A DNA stretch of 64,000 nt from Auanema rhodensis (taxonomy: Eukaryota; Nematoda; Chromadorea; Rhabditida; Rhabditidae). The stretch lies in the NCBI GenBank assembly GCA_964057225.1, contig OZ059897.1, positions 13,764,001 through 13,828,000 on the forward strand, read 5' to 3'. Shown one piece after another: positions 62,660 through 64,000 of this stretch. Every line of letters begins with the position of its first letter. Positions within the stretch are counted from its first letter, which is position 1. The notes beneath the pieces were generated by a model. It was not told where the DNA came from and made no database searches. It was given only the letters and a program-made list of their open reading frames with translations. The translations under genes were made by a program, and so were the position numbers.

Positions 62660-64000
62660 TGTATATACAATATATTTTTTGTCAGAATATTTCCATTATA
62701 ATGGATTCTTTTTTGTTTGGCTTTACCAATTGATGCTGGCTTATGGTATATTCCTCATTACTTACTTATCTTTCACAAAAGCACGTGTAGAAATTTGGTG
62801 AAAGAATTATCAGTCACATCTCGTGATATTTCATAAAATATACGCAACCTTCTGTACTTTTATAATACAATTAATTGTTCGTTTGACCGATAGTAATAAA
62901 TCATATTCTTGAGTTAAGCATGCAGTTGGTAAAAATTTCAAAAGATTAATAGTCTAATTAGAAACGCCGTTGCTGTTAGTGAATGAGAAGCAACCGCTCG
63001 TGGTGTGCATTTACCTTGAAATGATTTTATGTTGGCACCACGTGACGCAAATAGCTTTGAAAGATCAAAAGAATAATCACTGATTTTATGTTATCTATAA
63101 AGACTAAAAGGAATTTCCTATATTTCAATATTATCAAACATCAAGTGTCCAAATGTGCCAGATGAAGTTTAAAAGATTGTTTCAGATTTTCTGCTTCAGC
63201 TTCCAATTTATCTCAATTAAATCAAGAAGAACAAATATTAAGATCAGAAATCAAATAAAAATTTGTTTTTTTTAGTGATCGATGTTTATTATATACAGTA
63301 GTTTTAAAGAAAACATCTTCACGAATTCATTTACTATATGAAAAGTATAGGTTTTTTTATTTAATATTTTGGTTTCTAGCTATGGGATAAAATACACGTT
63401 GCTTGAAAAAATACAGTCCAACTTATTTTATACAGAAAACTAAGTATCCTTTAACGAACCACTAGAACTTTGAGCGTTCGAAGGAATACAAAATTTATCC
63501 AACTTAATCAGCTGTTATATGAGGATACTGAAAGCTGAAAAATAATATTCAACAAAACCTGATACCATCACAAAACTACAACCGAGATCGTCAGAACTGA
63601 AACTTTTGCACAATTTAAAAATAGGGAAGAATATAATTTTTGAAAAGTGCTTGAACATTAAATTTTAAAAATTTCCCGGGGTTTAAAATAATTTTCGTTA
63701 GTTCAGTGAACACGCTCACTTTAGTTTATTGTTATTATTTATAATGAACAAAGTGCCAATAACCTTATGAAGATGCTATTGGAATTTAACCTACTAAACA
63801 GTTACTTGGATCGATTTGCCAAGAGCATAACAGTTGGTTGACCCGCTGCTAATGGCATACTGCCTTGGCTCCCATAAAATCAATACCAAGCGAATTATCT
63901 TAACATTTGGTTATACGGCATTGTTTTCACGAGCAGTGTGGTGTTTCTGTTTTTTATTTCCTTTTTTAAATAAATTTGTTATAGTTTTCTTACGTTTTCT
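62582..64000. other. 3' flank and intergenic DNA
   Basis: An (AT)n run lies at 62629-62657. No complete gene is supported. Two short protein-like segments were noticed (plus strand about 63186-63258, minus strand about 63810-63870) but not called. Confidence 0.4.

Noticed and set aside
63186-63258. Plus-strand segment FSASASNLSQLNQEEQILRS after a TTGTTTCAG acceptor
   Set aside because: Looks like a terminal exon, but the phase does not fit the preceding gene's splice donors and no partner exon was found.
63810-63880. Minus-strand segment QGSMPLAAGQPTVMLLANRS ending in a stop
   Set aside because: Protein-like, but the acceptor is poor (TTATGGGAG) and the rest of any gene would lie beyond the window edge.

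Overview
The window looks like a piece of a nematode nuclear genome. Introns are mostly 40-60 bp with GT...(T)TTCAG or TTTAG ends, intergenic DNA is AT-rich and full of microsatellites, many ATGs sit a few bases after a TTTCAG-like acceptor (as expected for spliced-leader trans-splicing), and the gene content fits (HNF4-type nuclear receptor, sqv-2-, ncap-1- and prx-5-like genes). I cannot name the species. All gene models were spliced by eye from reading frame, splice signals and recalled family motifs; no search was run.

Layout. 1-1.2 kb: upstream DNA. 1.2-2.9 kb (+): cystathionine gamma-lyase, nine exons. 2.9-22.1 kb: a gene-poor 19-kb block with long CT/GA and AT microsatellites and many ~100-bp islands of more complex sequence, probably the regulatory territory of the next gene. 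22.1-24.5 kb (+): HNF4-type nuclear hormone receptor, thirteen exons, one with a GC-AG intron. 27.2-38.0 kb (-): six closely spaced genes in one direction, possibly an operon. In transcription order they are NECAP, a UBE2J-like E2 with a C-terminal SUMO-interaction motif, UBE2J2, beta-1,3-galactosyltransferase 6, PIGW, and a polytopic membrane protein. Most serve the ER/Golgi/endocytic system. 39.0-43.9 kb (-): an acidic, possibly secreted protein, small orphan exons and an Aurora kinase. 44.3-46.7 kb (+): an unrecognised type I membrane protein. 46.7-50.0 kb (-): a FANCM-like protein. 51.2-54.2 kb (+): PEX5. 54.9-57.3 kb (+): a doublecortin-domain protein. 60.1-62.6 kb (+): a small unrecognised phospho-motif protein.

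The most striking observation is the FANCM-like gene. It keeps the residue pattern of the FANCM/Mph1/Hef helicase scaffold and the following MHF-binding-like region, but all recognisable catalytic helicase motifs (Walker A, DEAH, SAT, V and VI) are replaced while the reading frame stays open across many short exons. It also ends before any ERCC4/HhH module. This looks like a constrained pseudo-translocase. Second is the soluble UBE2J-type E2 that replaces the usual membrane anchor with a long Ala/Gly/Ser-rich tail ending in a canonical SUMO-interaction motif, next to a conventional membrane-anchored UBE2J2.
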